From contig JAPTJF010000054.1 in assembly GCA_029339195.1 (NCBI GenBank), positions 124,001 to 188,000 of the forward strand: 64,000 bases of DNA, read 5' to 3'. Position numbers and translations under genes: made by a program. Within the stretch, counting starts at the first letter, position 1; each line of letters opens with the position of its first letter. Below, in pieces: positions 20,724 through 30,791 of the stretch. The DNA is from Micractinium sp. NFX-FRZ (lineage: Eukaryota > Chlorophyta > Trebouxiophyceae > Chlorellales > Chlorellaceae). The notes under the pieces are model-generated. The model was not told the origin of the DNA. It saw only the letters and a list, made by a program, of their open reading frames with translations, and ran no database searches.

Positions 20724-23700
20724 TCAAGCGCCGCCCCCGTGCTGCCGACGCCAAGGTCTGCGCCACCGCAGCTGCCCCACGGGCTGCCACAGCCGCGCGC
20801 AGGCTTGCCACAGGCGCCAGCAGGCCGCCAGCAGCGCGGCCCACGCCGCCAGCAGCCACATTGTGGGAGCACGGGAGGCTCTTGTGCAGAAGTCCCACCA
20901 GTACCAGGGCCACTCTTGGGGGTGGAGGAAGCGGAAGGCAAAGCTGATGAGGCGCCGCGACCGCCTGCAGGGCAGGACAAGGGTGCGCATGTGCGCGCGC
21001 GTGTGTGTGTGGTGGAACAGGGGCGGGCTGGTCAAGGGCATGGTGTACACATGCCTGCCCGAGTCCAACCACACCACGCACACCTGCCAGCGGGGTCAAA
21101 CCAACCCAAACTGGGGATTCACAGCTCGCCACGCCAGGACGCACGACCACAACCGCTTGCCCACCCGTACTATTCCCGACCACACCACGCCCACCTGCCA
21201 GCAGGGAAGAGCGCATCCAGGGCCTCGAAAGCCAGCTTGTTGACACGGTGGGGCGCGTAGCGAGGCCCCCCCGGCTGCGTGAGCGAGTACAGCTCCCCCT
21301 GATGGCGGGAGGGAAGCAGGGCAGGGGCAGGGAGCGTGAGCTGCGGGCGCACAGCTTGGCAGGGTTGGGCCGCAGCGCCGGGCCGGGCCGTGAGTCCTGC
21401 CGGTGGCCAGCACTCAAAGTCGGGCAAAGCCAGGGCCCAGGCGCAGCAACGGCTCTTGACACGAACCAAAGCCTACCCTGAACACTCAGAACAGCCCAGT
21501 TCGGTCGGCAACATGTTGAGCCTCGCCCTGATGCAGCCATGCCACGCCAAGGTAAGGACTTCAGGCACAGCTGCGCCCGCCCCAACCAACCGTTCCACCC
21601 CCCTTTCACGTCTGAGTCCATCTCATGTCGCATGGTGCGCAACAACAGCCCGACTGCACACCTGCAGCCGCACGCGTGTCGCCATGCTCAGCAGCGCCAG
21701 GTGGGGCCGCCCTCTGAGGGCCATCAGCATGCGCAGGTACCGCAGCTGGCCCTGCTCTGTGCGGATCTCTTTGCTCAACGTGTCTGCAGGCAGGTCAGGT
21801 GGGGAGGGGAGAGAGCAGCGCAGGTGCGTCAGCTGGCCACCTGCTCTTTGCATCCCTTTGCCGCCACGTATGTGCAGGCGGAAGGGGAGGGGTCGGCGGC
21901 AGAGGGTGCACACTCAACCGTGCTCAGCTGCTTGCACTGCTGGCAAGGAGGCCAGCTGGCCAGGGCACGCTAGATTGGGAGCTGCACGAGCTGCGGAAGC
22001 GCTGGAGGCACAGGGGAAGGCTGGACACACAGCATCGAGCAGCAGCCAAGCCAACAAGCCACCACAGCAGGTCCAGGGCCGCACCTGTGATGCGCCCGAC
22101 GGCAAAGTCTGTGCCCTCCCCGGCCAGGTGGCGCCCCGCCTCCAGCGTGTGCTGCGCGCTGGGGAACTCGCCCAAGTGCACCAAAAACTCCTGAGGCATG
22201 GCGGGGCAGGCAGGCAGGCAGGCAGGGGGGCAGGCGGGCGAGCGAGCGCGTGAGGGGCGGGGCAGACGGGAGGGTCGGGCGAGCGAGCGCGTGACGGGCG
22301 GGCGGGCGGGCGGGGGCGAGCAACCAGGAGGAGCGCACACCACTCTGCCTAAGCACACTACACCAGGCTAGCCAGACGCGCCGGGCAGCCGGGCAGCCAC
22401 CTTGCCTGCCTAGCCTGCCTGCCTGCCTCGGCACATGACCTCCCCAATCAGCCATGTGTGGCTCCAAGCACATCTTGTGTGCGTGCAGCTGCTGCTGTGT
22501 CGCACTGTAGACATACCTCCCTGTGTGTGCAGCAGCTGCTGTGTTCCCATGGACTTAAAATGTAATGGATGGATGGATTGATTGATCGATTGTAGACTCA
22601 CCTCCCTGCTGCAGTAGTAGGGCATGAAGGCCGCCGCCAGGCCCATGATGTTCTCCCTGCCAGGTGGCGGCAGCGCATCTAGGCGCCGCTGGTCGTGGCT
22701 CAGCACCACCTGTGTGGTTGATGTGGCGAGGGCGGTGCGCAGCAGCGTCAAGAGCGATGTGCACCGCGACAGGCGATGTGCAGTGCCAACAAGGGGCAAT
22801 GTGCACTCTGACAGGCAATCACCTGCTCTGTGAGTTGAAGAGGTACGGGTTGACTTGAATTGAGGCAGTGCTGGGTATCATGATGCAAGGGACGGTACAC
22901 AATGTGACATGCAGTGTGCGGTGCCAGAGGCAATGTGCGGTGCAAGGGCGATGCAGCGGCATTGGAGGGGAGGCGGAGAGCAGTGGCTCGGGACGTGGCG
23001 GGCCAAGAGCAGGGGTGGGCGAGGCACGAGGGGAGTGCTTAACACCGGTTCAACTACACAGCCCACCTGCTCTGCAATGTGCAGGCAGTGTGAAGGCGGA
23101 CTGTACTGGCGGCTGCATGGCAGTCCTGCCTGTTTCCTGCTCAAACATAACCCAGACCTTCACCAAGAAAATACCCCCCTCAGAAGCGGCCCACCTGCTC
23201 TGCAATGAAGGCATAGAGCGGCTGGAAAGCAGTCCTCCCTGTCTCCACATCTCCGATAAACAGCTGCCGCGCGCCTGAAGCGAGCAGGCGGGCGGGGAAT
23301 TGAGGGAGGGGCAGTGTGCGCATGGCATGGGTTGTTCCATGGTGTTAACCAGTCCAAGAGGTGGGCAGGCGAGCATCCTGTGTGTGTCCAGAGGGGAGGC
23401 AGCCCAGCAGGATGCGGCAGTGCCACCCCCTCCACCTCGCCAGCCACCCATGCGGTTCCCCAGAAGCAGTGCGCAGGCCTACGGCGGTGGTGCCACGCGC
23501 CTGGCGCCGCAGCCAGCGCCGCACTCGGACCCCAAAAGCTGGCGCACGCAGCCCAAGCAGTGCGCCATGCGGCGGGCCACCCCGGGCGCCGCCCTGTGCC
23601 TCTCACAGCACCGGGGACGAGCGCTGGGAGGAGAGCCAGAGCCAGAGCCCGCAGCGTTACGACTGCTATCCATGTCACACGGCACCTACGTCTCGCCCTC

Positions 23701-24660
23701 TCACCCGACACCAGGACGTTCAGGTGCTTCAGCCGCTGGTCAGCCCCGCCTGCCAGCGGGTGCACCAGCAACCACTGGTGCAGCAGCAGCGCGTAAGTGG
23801 GCGCCAGGAAGGGCTGCCCCCACAGCTGGCGGCACAGGGCCAGCAGCGCTTCGGAGGCCGCCCAGGACTTGCAAAAGTGTGGGGCCAGTGCCTCGTACCA
23901 CCGGCGGTAGAGCGCTCCCATGCTATCTGCAGGGGCGGCGCGCACACAAGCGTTGCATTGTGCGCACACAAGCGTTGCATTGCCCGCGTCCGTGGCGAGT
24001 CGGCGGTCGGGGCGGTGGCACATGCGCACGCATGCATGAGGAGTTGGTGCACGACGGCAGGCGGGGGATTGGGTAGCCATGGGGCGGCGGGCTGGCCGGG
24101 CAGGTGGGCGATGCAGAAGCAGGAGACAGCTGTACAGGTCGATGATCACCACAGGCAGGTTGTACAAGTCATGCTGTACTGCAGGTTGGCCCATGGCATG
24201 AGAGCGCGTGTCGTGACGCCGCAGCACCCACCTCGTGCCGCGCTGTTCAGCTCCCCAGTCACATCTGCAAACACTTCTGCACACACCACATCCCGGTCGT
24301 CCTTCTCCTCCACCTGCAGCATCCCGGACTCGAGGGGGCGGAAGCATCAGTTGCGGGCTGGCAGGAGGTAGCTGCTTGGTGGGCTGCTGATGTCAACAGT
24401 GCGTGCCCAGGTGCGCGTCCTGCTCTGCCCCGCTCAGGTGCTCCACTGATTCATGCGGGCACCAAGGCCTCAGGCAGCTGACTGACAGTACAGTGTTCTG
24501 CAACTTTAGTCAAGCGTGAGGCCAACCTACTCCCACCCCAAAAGGTCACCTGAGTGGCAAGCTGCAGCTTCCGCAGCACTTCGGCGGCAAGCCGGCTCGA
24601 GACGGCGGCGGCGGCGGCAGCGCTGCCACTGCCGGCAGCCGCGTCGGGCTCGACCGCCAT
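20724..24660 (-). CDS. Conserved plant-type protein of unknown function with C-terminal hydrophobic helix
   Basis: Nine minus-strand exons: 24550-24660, 24232-24313, 23705-23926, 23195-23274, 22602-22709, 22085-22190, 21662-21783, 21195-21298 and 20724-20964. They give 1176 nt, 391 aa, phases consistent. I do not recognise a named family with certainty. Distinctive segments are DVVCAEVFADVTGELNSAAR, MGALYRRWYEALAPHFCKSW, QPFLAPTYALLLHQWLL, LNVLVSGARQLFIGDVETG, GELYSLTQPGGPRYAP and SFAFRFLHPQEWPWYWWDF. They resemble what I recall of an uncharacterised land-plant protein, but that is memory rather than a search. A hydrophobic, Trp/Ala-rich stretch (TMWLLAAWAALLAACWRLW) near the end could be a single membrane helix. 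The ATG at 24660 is the only one near the first conserved block. Three donors are duplicated within their introns. Confidence 0.75.
21066..21213 (-). repeat. Duplicated exon-8 donor junction of the unknown gene
   Basis: 21066-21098 repeats 21178-21210: both have ACCACACCACGC, then CACCTGCCAGC, the exon end and donor on the minus strand. The period is about 112 bp. Confidence 0.8.
22190..22318. repeat. GGCA/GGGC simple repeat and 18-bp GAGCGAGCGCGTGA duplication
   Basis: A CAGG tetranucleotide array (about 22208-22230) runs into two copies of GGGCGAGCGAGCGCGTGA and a GGGC array, all in one intron of the unknown gene. Confidence 0.75.
22500..22625 (-). repeat. Duplicated exon-5 donor junction plus GGAT/TTGA repeat
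   Basis: TGTAGAC, ACCTCCCTG and CTGCAG recur around 22505-22537 and again at the true donor near 22591-22617. Between them lies a GGATGGATGGATTGATTGAT tetranucleotide run (about 22566-22590). Confidence 0.65.
23054..23245 (-). repeat. Duplicated exon-4 donor junction of the unknown gene
   Basis: 23058-23077 repeats CCCACCTGCTCTGCAATG of the true junction at 23190-23207. The copy also keeps a downstream GCGG-TGCATGGCAGTCCT-CCTGT block matching 23218-23242, so exon sequence was included in the duplication. A third short copy (CACCTGCTCTG) lies at about 22822. Confidence 0.75.
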
Positions 24661-25430
24661 GCAGTGACGGCGTGCTGGCGCACCGCTAAGCGATGGCTGC
24701 GGCCGGGAGGGCTCTGCGGCGTCCACTGTGGAGGGCAGGTGGCGAAAGGAGCTGATGAGCGCCTGGCGTTGATTTCCCTCGATCTTGTTGCCACGAAATG
24801 TCGGCAGTGCTCGAAAAGAGGTGGGTCGACGGGAGCCCACCAGTCTCGTCGGAGGGCTCTCAAGCACACGGCAGCAGCGAGACTGTGGCAGAAACAAGAT
24901 TATCCTCTCCAGATCAGACCGAGCACCTGCGGAAAATGCCAGGTCTCTAGCACACGGATTGCACAAAGGCAGCTCTGCCGCTGCGCGCCGCAGTCACCAG
25001 CATGCCGCCAGCGCGGCTTGTGCGCCGCCAGTATGCCGCCGGCATGTGCCCTCGCCTTGCACCTCTCCTCCTTGCACCCTGTGGTATTCGACGCACTCAT
25101 GAATACAGCAGGTGTACTGCTCACCCATGTCGGCACTTGCGCCGGGAGGGCAGGGGCCCAGCGCATGAGAGAGTGAGCCGGGGGAAGACGTGGACAGAGG
25201 CGATGCAAACAGGAGATAAAGAGGCTGGTAGGCAACTGCACGATGGCACGAAAGAAGGGGTACCTGGAAGTTGAGAGGACAGGGGCAAGTTCGAATTTAT
25301 TCCTGGATCGATTTTGAAGAGCACGACACGTTAGGGGGGGGGCGTTCAGAGGGTTGCGGAGCGCGTGCAGCAACAGCGCAGCGCAGCGCGGGGCCGGGAC
25401 GTGGGCCTTGCACACCAGCGGGCGGGTTGT
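24661..25430. other. Intergenic region between two minus-strand genes
   Basis: 770 bp. It holds the promoter and 5' untranslated region of the 20724-24660 gene and the 3' untranslated region of the next. No gene or recognisable element was found. Confidence 0.55.
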
Positions 25431-26579
25431 TCAGGGGTCGCCGATGAGCACGGTGCCATCCTGCCAGGCGTTGTACAAGCTGTGCAGCTCGCTGCTGAGG
25501 TTCATGCCCAGCGATGGCAGAGGGATTGGGCCGCTGCCCAGCATCGCTGCCGCCGCGCCCCCCGGCGGCAGCGACCCCAACGCTTGCAGCGAGCCAGCAT
25601 CTGGCAGCGGCAGCGAAGCCGCCCCGCCCGCCTGCTGCTCGGCGGCCGCGGCGGCCGCAGCAGCGGCGGCCATGGCAAAAGGGTTGAACTGCATCGGGCG
25701 CTCGCCCACCTTGCAGCCGTTCTGCGGGCCGTGCTGCTCGCCGCAGGCTGCTGCAAGAACCGCTGCCGCCGCTGTGGGACCGGGTGGGGACGCGGGTGGG
25801 CCGGCGGGGCGTCCCCACAGACCCGGAAGCATGACGGCAGGGGACAGTCCCTGCATGCGCCGCATGTCGTGTGCCAGCAACACCTCCGCTGCTGCCTCTG
25901 CCGCTTCTGCAGCGCTGAACCCCGCTCTGCGCAGCTCCGCCGCCGCCTGCCGGCCGTCTGGCAGCTGCTGCCGCGCCGCCGACAGCAGCTGCCACGACAG
26001 GGTGCCCAGCGGAGGCGCCCCCTGCACGCCGCCGTTGGCAGCGCGGGGCAGCGCGGCCGACAGCGCACCGGCGGGCAGGCGCAGTGGCGCCGCCGGCGCG
26101 CTGATGGGCAGCAGGCCTGCAGCGCCCAGTGGCGCCGCAGTCAGCGATGCCCAGCTGGCATCTGCCTCCCGCTTCACGTTTGCTGCCGCCGCTGCCGCCG
26201 CCGCTGCCGCCTGCTCCAGCTGCGCAGGCGAGGGCTGGCGCGGCGCCTGCGGCGCCGCCGCCGCCGCTGCCTGCTGCTCCATCAGCAGCTGCTGCTGCAG
26301 CATAAAGTGCTGGTGCAGCTCTTGCTGCTGCTGCTGGTGCTGCTGCTCCAGCAGGACCAGCTGCCGTTGCTGCTGCAGGGTCAGCGGCAGGTGCTGGCCG
26401 GCCGCGAGTGCCAGCGCCGCGTCGGCGGCGGCCAGCCCAGGGCCATCCATTGCAAAGGGCGGGGCGCTGCTGGACGACAGGGCGCGCCTCTTTGTGGACG
26501 GCGCCATGGGCTGCTGCTGCTGCTGCCGACGCTCCTCCTGCTTGACTATCGCCTGCTGCTGCTGCTGCTGCTGGAATCG

Positions 26580-26618
<39 letters not shown>

Positions 26619-28841
26619 GTGGTGGTGGTGGTGACGCTGCTGCTGCTGCTGCTGCTGCCACGAGTGCCCGTTTGCCAGCTTTGACGCCAGCGAACTAGCA
26701 AACGGGTTGCTGCCCGGCAGCTGCCCATTGGGCGAGGCCGCCAGCGCGCCGGCGGCAGCCTCCAAAGCCGCCAGCGGGTGCTGCGCCGCGCCTGGGCGAG
26801 CGTACGCCGCCGCTGCTGGCGGCGGCCCCTCTTGGGCCGGCCGCGCCCGCTTGCTGCCGCTGCTGCCGTTTGCTGCCGCAGGCTTGGCTGCTGCCGCCTT
26901 GGGCTGACGGCGTGGGGCCTCCCGCGGTGATTCATCATCCCACTCCCCGTCATCACATTGCGTCGTCAGCTGCATGGCAGCCAGGGCAGCTGCACGCCGC
27001 CGCCGCCCAAACCGGGTGCCGTCCTCCGCCTGCGCTTCGGCGGGTGCGGGGGCGGCAGGCGCGGGCTGCTGCATGGAGGCCGGACGCCAGCGTGAATCCA
27101 TGCCCAGCGCTGCACACAAGCGGGAGTGGGGGGCCCCGGGGGAACGGGGTGTGGCGGGTGTGAGGTTGGGCAGAGCGGAGGTTTGGGCCAGGGGAACAGG
27201 CAGGCATGTTCCCCATGATGTGTTTTTTGCTGTGCATGCCCAATGCACACCCTGAGCCACCTGATGTGTGACAGTTGAGTGGGTGGGTGGGCGGCATGTT
27301 GCTGCCATGTCATGTGTATGTGTGGGTGTGGTGTCGGGGGACACTCCAGGGCAGGCCGGTAGCGCGCAAGCGGCGAGGGGGCGCAGAAGAGGAAACAACG
27401 CCTTGCGTCCATCAAGGCAGCGGCTCCAGCAAGCAAGAAACCGCCAGCAGATCTGGGCCCTAAGGCCCAGCAGGAAAAAAAAAACGCCCCTACCTTGTAG
27501 CAGCTTGCCGCGCATCCACTCTGCGCAGCGGGCAAATGCGCAGCAGGGAGGGGAACAGGGGCAAGCAGGGTGAGCCAAACCGGACATGTGGCCCAAGCCG
27601 GCGTGCACGGCTGGCACAAGGCCTTGCCGTGCCACCTCCCTCGTGCCTCCCTGCCCCCGCGCACAGCAGGACCAGGTTTGAATTTCAACAGTGGTGCTGG
27701 CAGCGCGAGGGCGGGCCACCCCGGGCCTTTCCAGGGCCCAGTCTGTCGTCCACTCTGGTCCAAGCTTTCCTTCATGCGCCAAACCGGCCCACACGCATGC
27801 TTCCCAACCCTCCCTTCACAAAGCACGCAGCACCTCACCGTTGTTGCAGGAGCCGGTGCGCTGGCCATAGACCTTGGCAAAAGCTTCCTGCAGCTCCCGC
27901 TGCCTGCAGGCCAAGCGACACGCGAGATGAGGCGAGATGAGGCGGGCGGGCAGGCAGGTGGGCGGGCGGGCGGGCAGGTGGGAAGGAACTGGGGGAAGGA
28001 GCTGCTTGCCACCCGCCTGCCCGATGGCCCTACCCTGCTCTCCTGCAGCTGTCACTGTTCACACTGCTTCCAACGATGCGACCCTGGCCTCCAGGGCTGC
28101 CTCGATTGGATGGCAAAACCTGCGATAGAGCTCACTTGAGCTGCCAGACGGTGTGCGCCGCTTCTTCCGCCGTGGCGGCGCCAAAGTGAGCCGCTGCTGC
28201 CGCTTGTGCATCCGGGGTCAGCTCGTGGCGTAGCAAGTGATGCTTCTTCTTGCCTCGAGGCCCAGCCTCCTCCACGGCTGCAGACTCCGCAGCGGCCTGC
28301 AGCAGCAGGACCAAGTCGCGAGCGTCCCCTTGCGAGCGCTGCTCTTGCCGTGCTGTTTACAACATTCGAGAGAGTTATGTGCATTTATGAGAGGGCTTAC
28401 CTGCACAGAGCTCTCCATACTTCGGCGCACTTGTCCGCGGCCCAGCGCTCAGCTTCCCACGCAGGTCGAATGGCCTCTCTAATGATACGGCAAGGTGGAC
28501 ACAAAGCGCAGCGGCCTGGGACGCACGGATTAACGGAACCCTTGCTCGGGAGTGTTCACTCGGTCGCAAGGGGGCACTTCCATGCCGGCAGGGTGCGAGC
28601 GAGCCGGAACAGGTGCAATCCCGTAAAAATGAGCGCGTGCAGTGGGAAACAAAAGACGGAACCAGAGATGGGCGACGCCGAAGGGCCTATGGGTGCCTCT
28701 GCTCTAGCGGTGGGCGGCCACACCCCCGTCACAATGGAGCCGCCGCCACGCCCTGGCCAGCGCCGCTTGCAATTCCACCAGAACGCCCTCATCGTAGACA
28801 GCACCCACCTGAGGCGTCTCTAAGAGAAAATTTAAGGACAT
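25431..28841 (-). CDS. Gln/Ala-rich, probably nuclear protein with an NNxWxRxKL motif
   Basis: Six minus-strand exons are proposed: 28724-28841, 28401-28478, 28136-28352, 27839-27903, 27494-27520 (27 nt) and 25431-27109. They sum to 2184 nt, 727 aa. Exons 3-6 are well supported by phase and content. Exons 1-2 are weaker. Residues 110-170 hold the only conserved-looking part, TVWQLKQRELQEAFAKVYG followed by GQRTGSCNNEWMRGKLLQ. It resembles a short plant motif of the type Y-G-x-R-T-x-S-x-N-N-x-W-L-R-x-K-L, but I cannot name its family. From residue 170 on it is low complexity: basic patches (RRRRAAA, GSKRARP), acidic DDGEWDDE, long Gln runs and a His block near residues 320-350. The Lys/Arg patches suggest nuclear location. 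Function is unknown. Confidence 0.7.
26270..26660 (-). repeat. CTG/CAG repeat tract encoding polyglutamine and polyhistidine
   Basis: Several CTG runs on the plus strand (26313-26350, 26508-26530, 26552-26612 and 26637-26656) encode Gln blocks on the minus strand. GGTGGTGGT at 26616-26633 encodes the His block. Confidence 0.85.
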
Positions 28842-30791
28842 TAGTGGCGGGGCGTGACCACCGCCCTCACAGTGCTCCCCTCGCATCTGGCCAGGTCATC
28901 CATGCCCACCAGACGGCACTGGCATTACCGCCCAGCCACGCTGGCTGACGGGTGGCTGACGTGTGGCTTGACAGGCCCCACAACCCGGTCCTGCGCCTTT
29001 CTCTTCCGCCGACATTTGTGTTTTTTTTGATGCTGCTACTACAACTGCAACCTCGGTCAACAGACAGGAGCCGCCTCCCTCATGGCTCTTGCCCTTGCAG
29101 GGGGTGCTACCTCACCCGCTCCGACAAGGCATGCCGCAGCCTCAGCCGCTCTGCCAGGCTCTGAGTCTAACAGTAGTCATTACCGCTGTTCACATCCCTT
29201 AAAGGGGTTGTCTCCTGGATGCACCATATCTTGAGGTCGACGATGCATGCACCAAGCTCTCGCGGTGAGCTGCCCGGGCCACAGCCCTGCTCCCGCTGCC
29301 TCACGCCAGTATCATCCGATTGGGTCCGCTCTCCAACCTCAAGATCCCGCTGCTGCAGGGCAGGGAATCGAGAGCATGTTGTGCATAACACTACTGCCCA
29401 GGCGGCGTCAGGGCGGGCAGAGAGTGGCACGTTTGTGAATAATGCCACAATGGCGGGTTGCAACACACGCATGTGACTGGGAGGCCGCAGAGGCGCAGCA
29501 GCATGTATTCACCTGCCCATCCACCCATGCAAGCCCTGTGCCCTGCAAAGCACCACACACGCATGCAACCAGCACGTCTGCGTGTGCGCTGCGAGCACCA
29601 AACAGCACCTGGTCTATTGCATTGCCTGGCAGGCTGCCAGCAGAATCAGGCAGACCAGCTGGGGCTGAGGTGGCCGGCAAAGCGCAGCCTGCGGCTCAGC
29701 TGACAGCTGGTTCACCTGCACAGGCAGTTCGGTGTAGTTGCCCACTGCAGGAGCTGCGTGTAATCGACTGCAATGGCACACAGCCAAGGCCTCACAAAGC
29801 GGCCAGGATGGGTCAGCGGCCTGTTGCTGCCAGAGGGCCGCTTTGCATGTGGGCGGAAGCAGCTCTCCACGTCGTCGCCTCCTCCGCCTCAGCAGGCATG
29901 GTTTCCGCACGCCTGCAGCACGCCCCGGACACACCAAGGAGGGCTGCAGCGCCTACACACCACTCAACATGATGACGTGGCATGCGGTGCATGGTGAGGC
30001 ACCGTCGTGTGGCAGCAAGTGGCAGCGCCCCCGCACCACGTGCCGCCCCATCTCCCTGGCGCGCCTGCCCTGTTGTGCGTGTGTTCCATCCCTACAAGTT
30101 GGCGTGCAGACTTCTCTGGATCACGGCTGGGTTGGTGGGATGGCACTCTGTCAATGATTATGTGTCCATGGTATGCGCTGGAGCCGCCATCACTCTGCCC
30201 AGGACACCAAGCAACATGCCTCCTACTCCCTGCACCGCAAGGCACTCTTGCCGCAGCGCGTAGCAGGTGGTGCCTCACGCAAGAGGTACTGACCCACGTC
30301 GTACGTCGCAGCTGGACTGCTTACACGCTAGGCGATTGCTGCAATACAAGCCAGAAGGCATGATGCCCCGGAGTGCATGCAGACTCGAGTGGTCAGGTGC
30401 ATGGTGGGTGGAGCACTGAGGTGAGCGAGTGCAATAATGCCTCGAGGAACAGCCGGGGAAGGGTTGAAGGGAAAGCTCCGACACCATGACGGCCGGTGAG
30501 AGACGTTGGGAAAGACAGGAAAAAGTGGGCGACACGTCAGCAGGCGACGTGTCAGGATTGGGCACGCAACCACGCAACACAGAGTCAGGGCGGGCACAAG
30601 GGGCGGGCACAGGACGGGCACAAGATGGGCACCAAGGGGCCGCAGGTGCGTCATGTGGAGCAGAGCATGAGGGTTAATAAGCTTATAAGGGGCTGGTCAC
30701 CGCCAGGCCATTCAGTGGCGCACCCAGGTGTTGGCCAGGCCAGGCCAGGCTGTGCAAGCAAAAGGGCTCAGCCACTCGCGGTCCCGCCGCA
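28842..30791. other. Gene-poor stretch upstream of the Gln-rich gene
   Basis: 1.95 kb with no coding region that I can support on either strand. It is less GC-rich than average. Tandem GGGCACAAGG-type units occur at 30593-30640. It should include the promoter of the Gln-rich gene and the 3' untranslated region of the receptor gene. A short splice-flanked segment at 29105-29163 (minus: LAERLRLRHALSER) could be an unassigned exon. Confidence 0.5.

Noticed and set aside
22190..22318. Origin or telomere-like repeat
   Set aside because: Simple GGCA/GGGC microsatellite within an intron, with no telomere motif.
25354..26684. Long open frames on the plus strand opposite the Gln-rich gene (Cys/Leu/Ala-rich translations)
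   Set aside because: They are shadows of CAG/CTG repeats and high GC. Codon content and splice phase support only the minus-strand reading.
29105..29972. Short ORFs and a splice-flanked segment upstream of the Gln-rich gene
   Set aside because: No conserved motif and no chain of phase-compatible exons was found.
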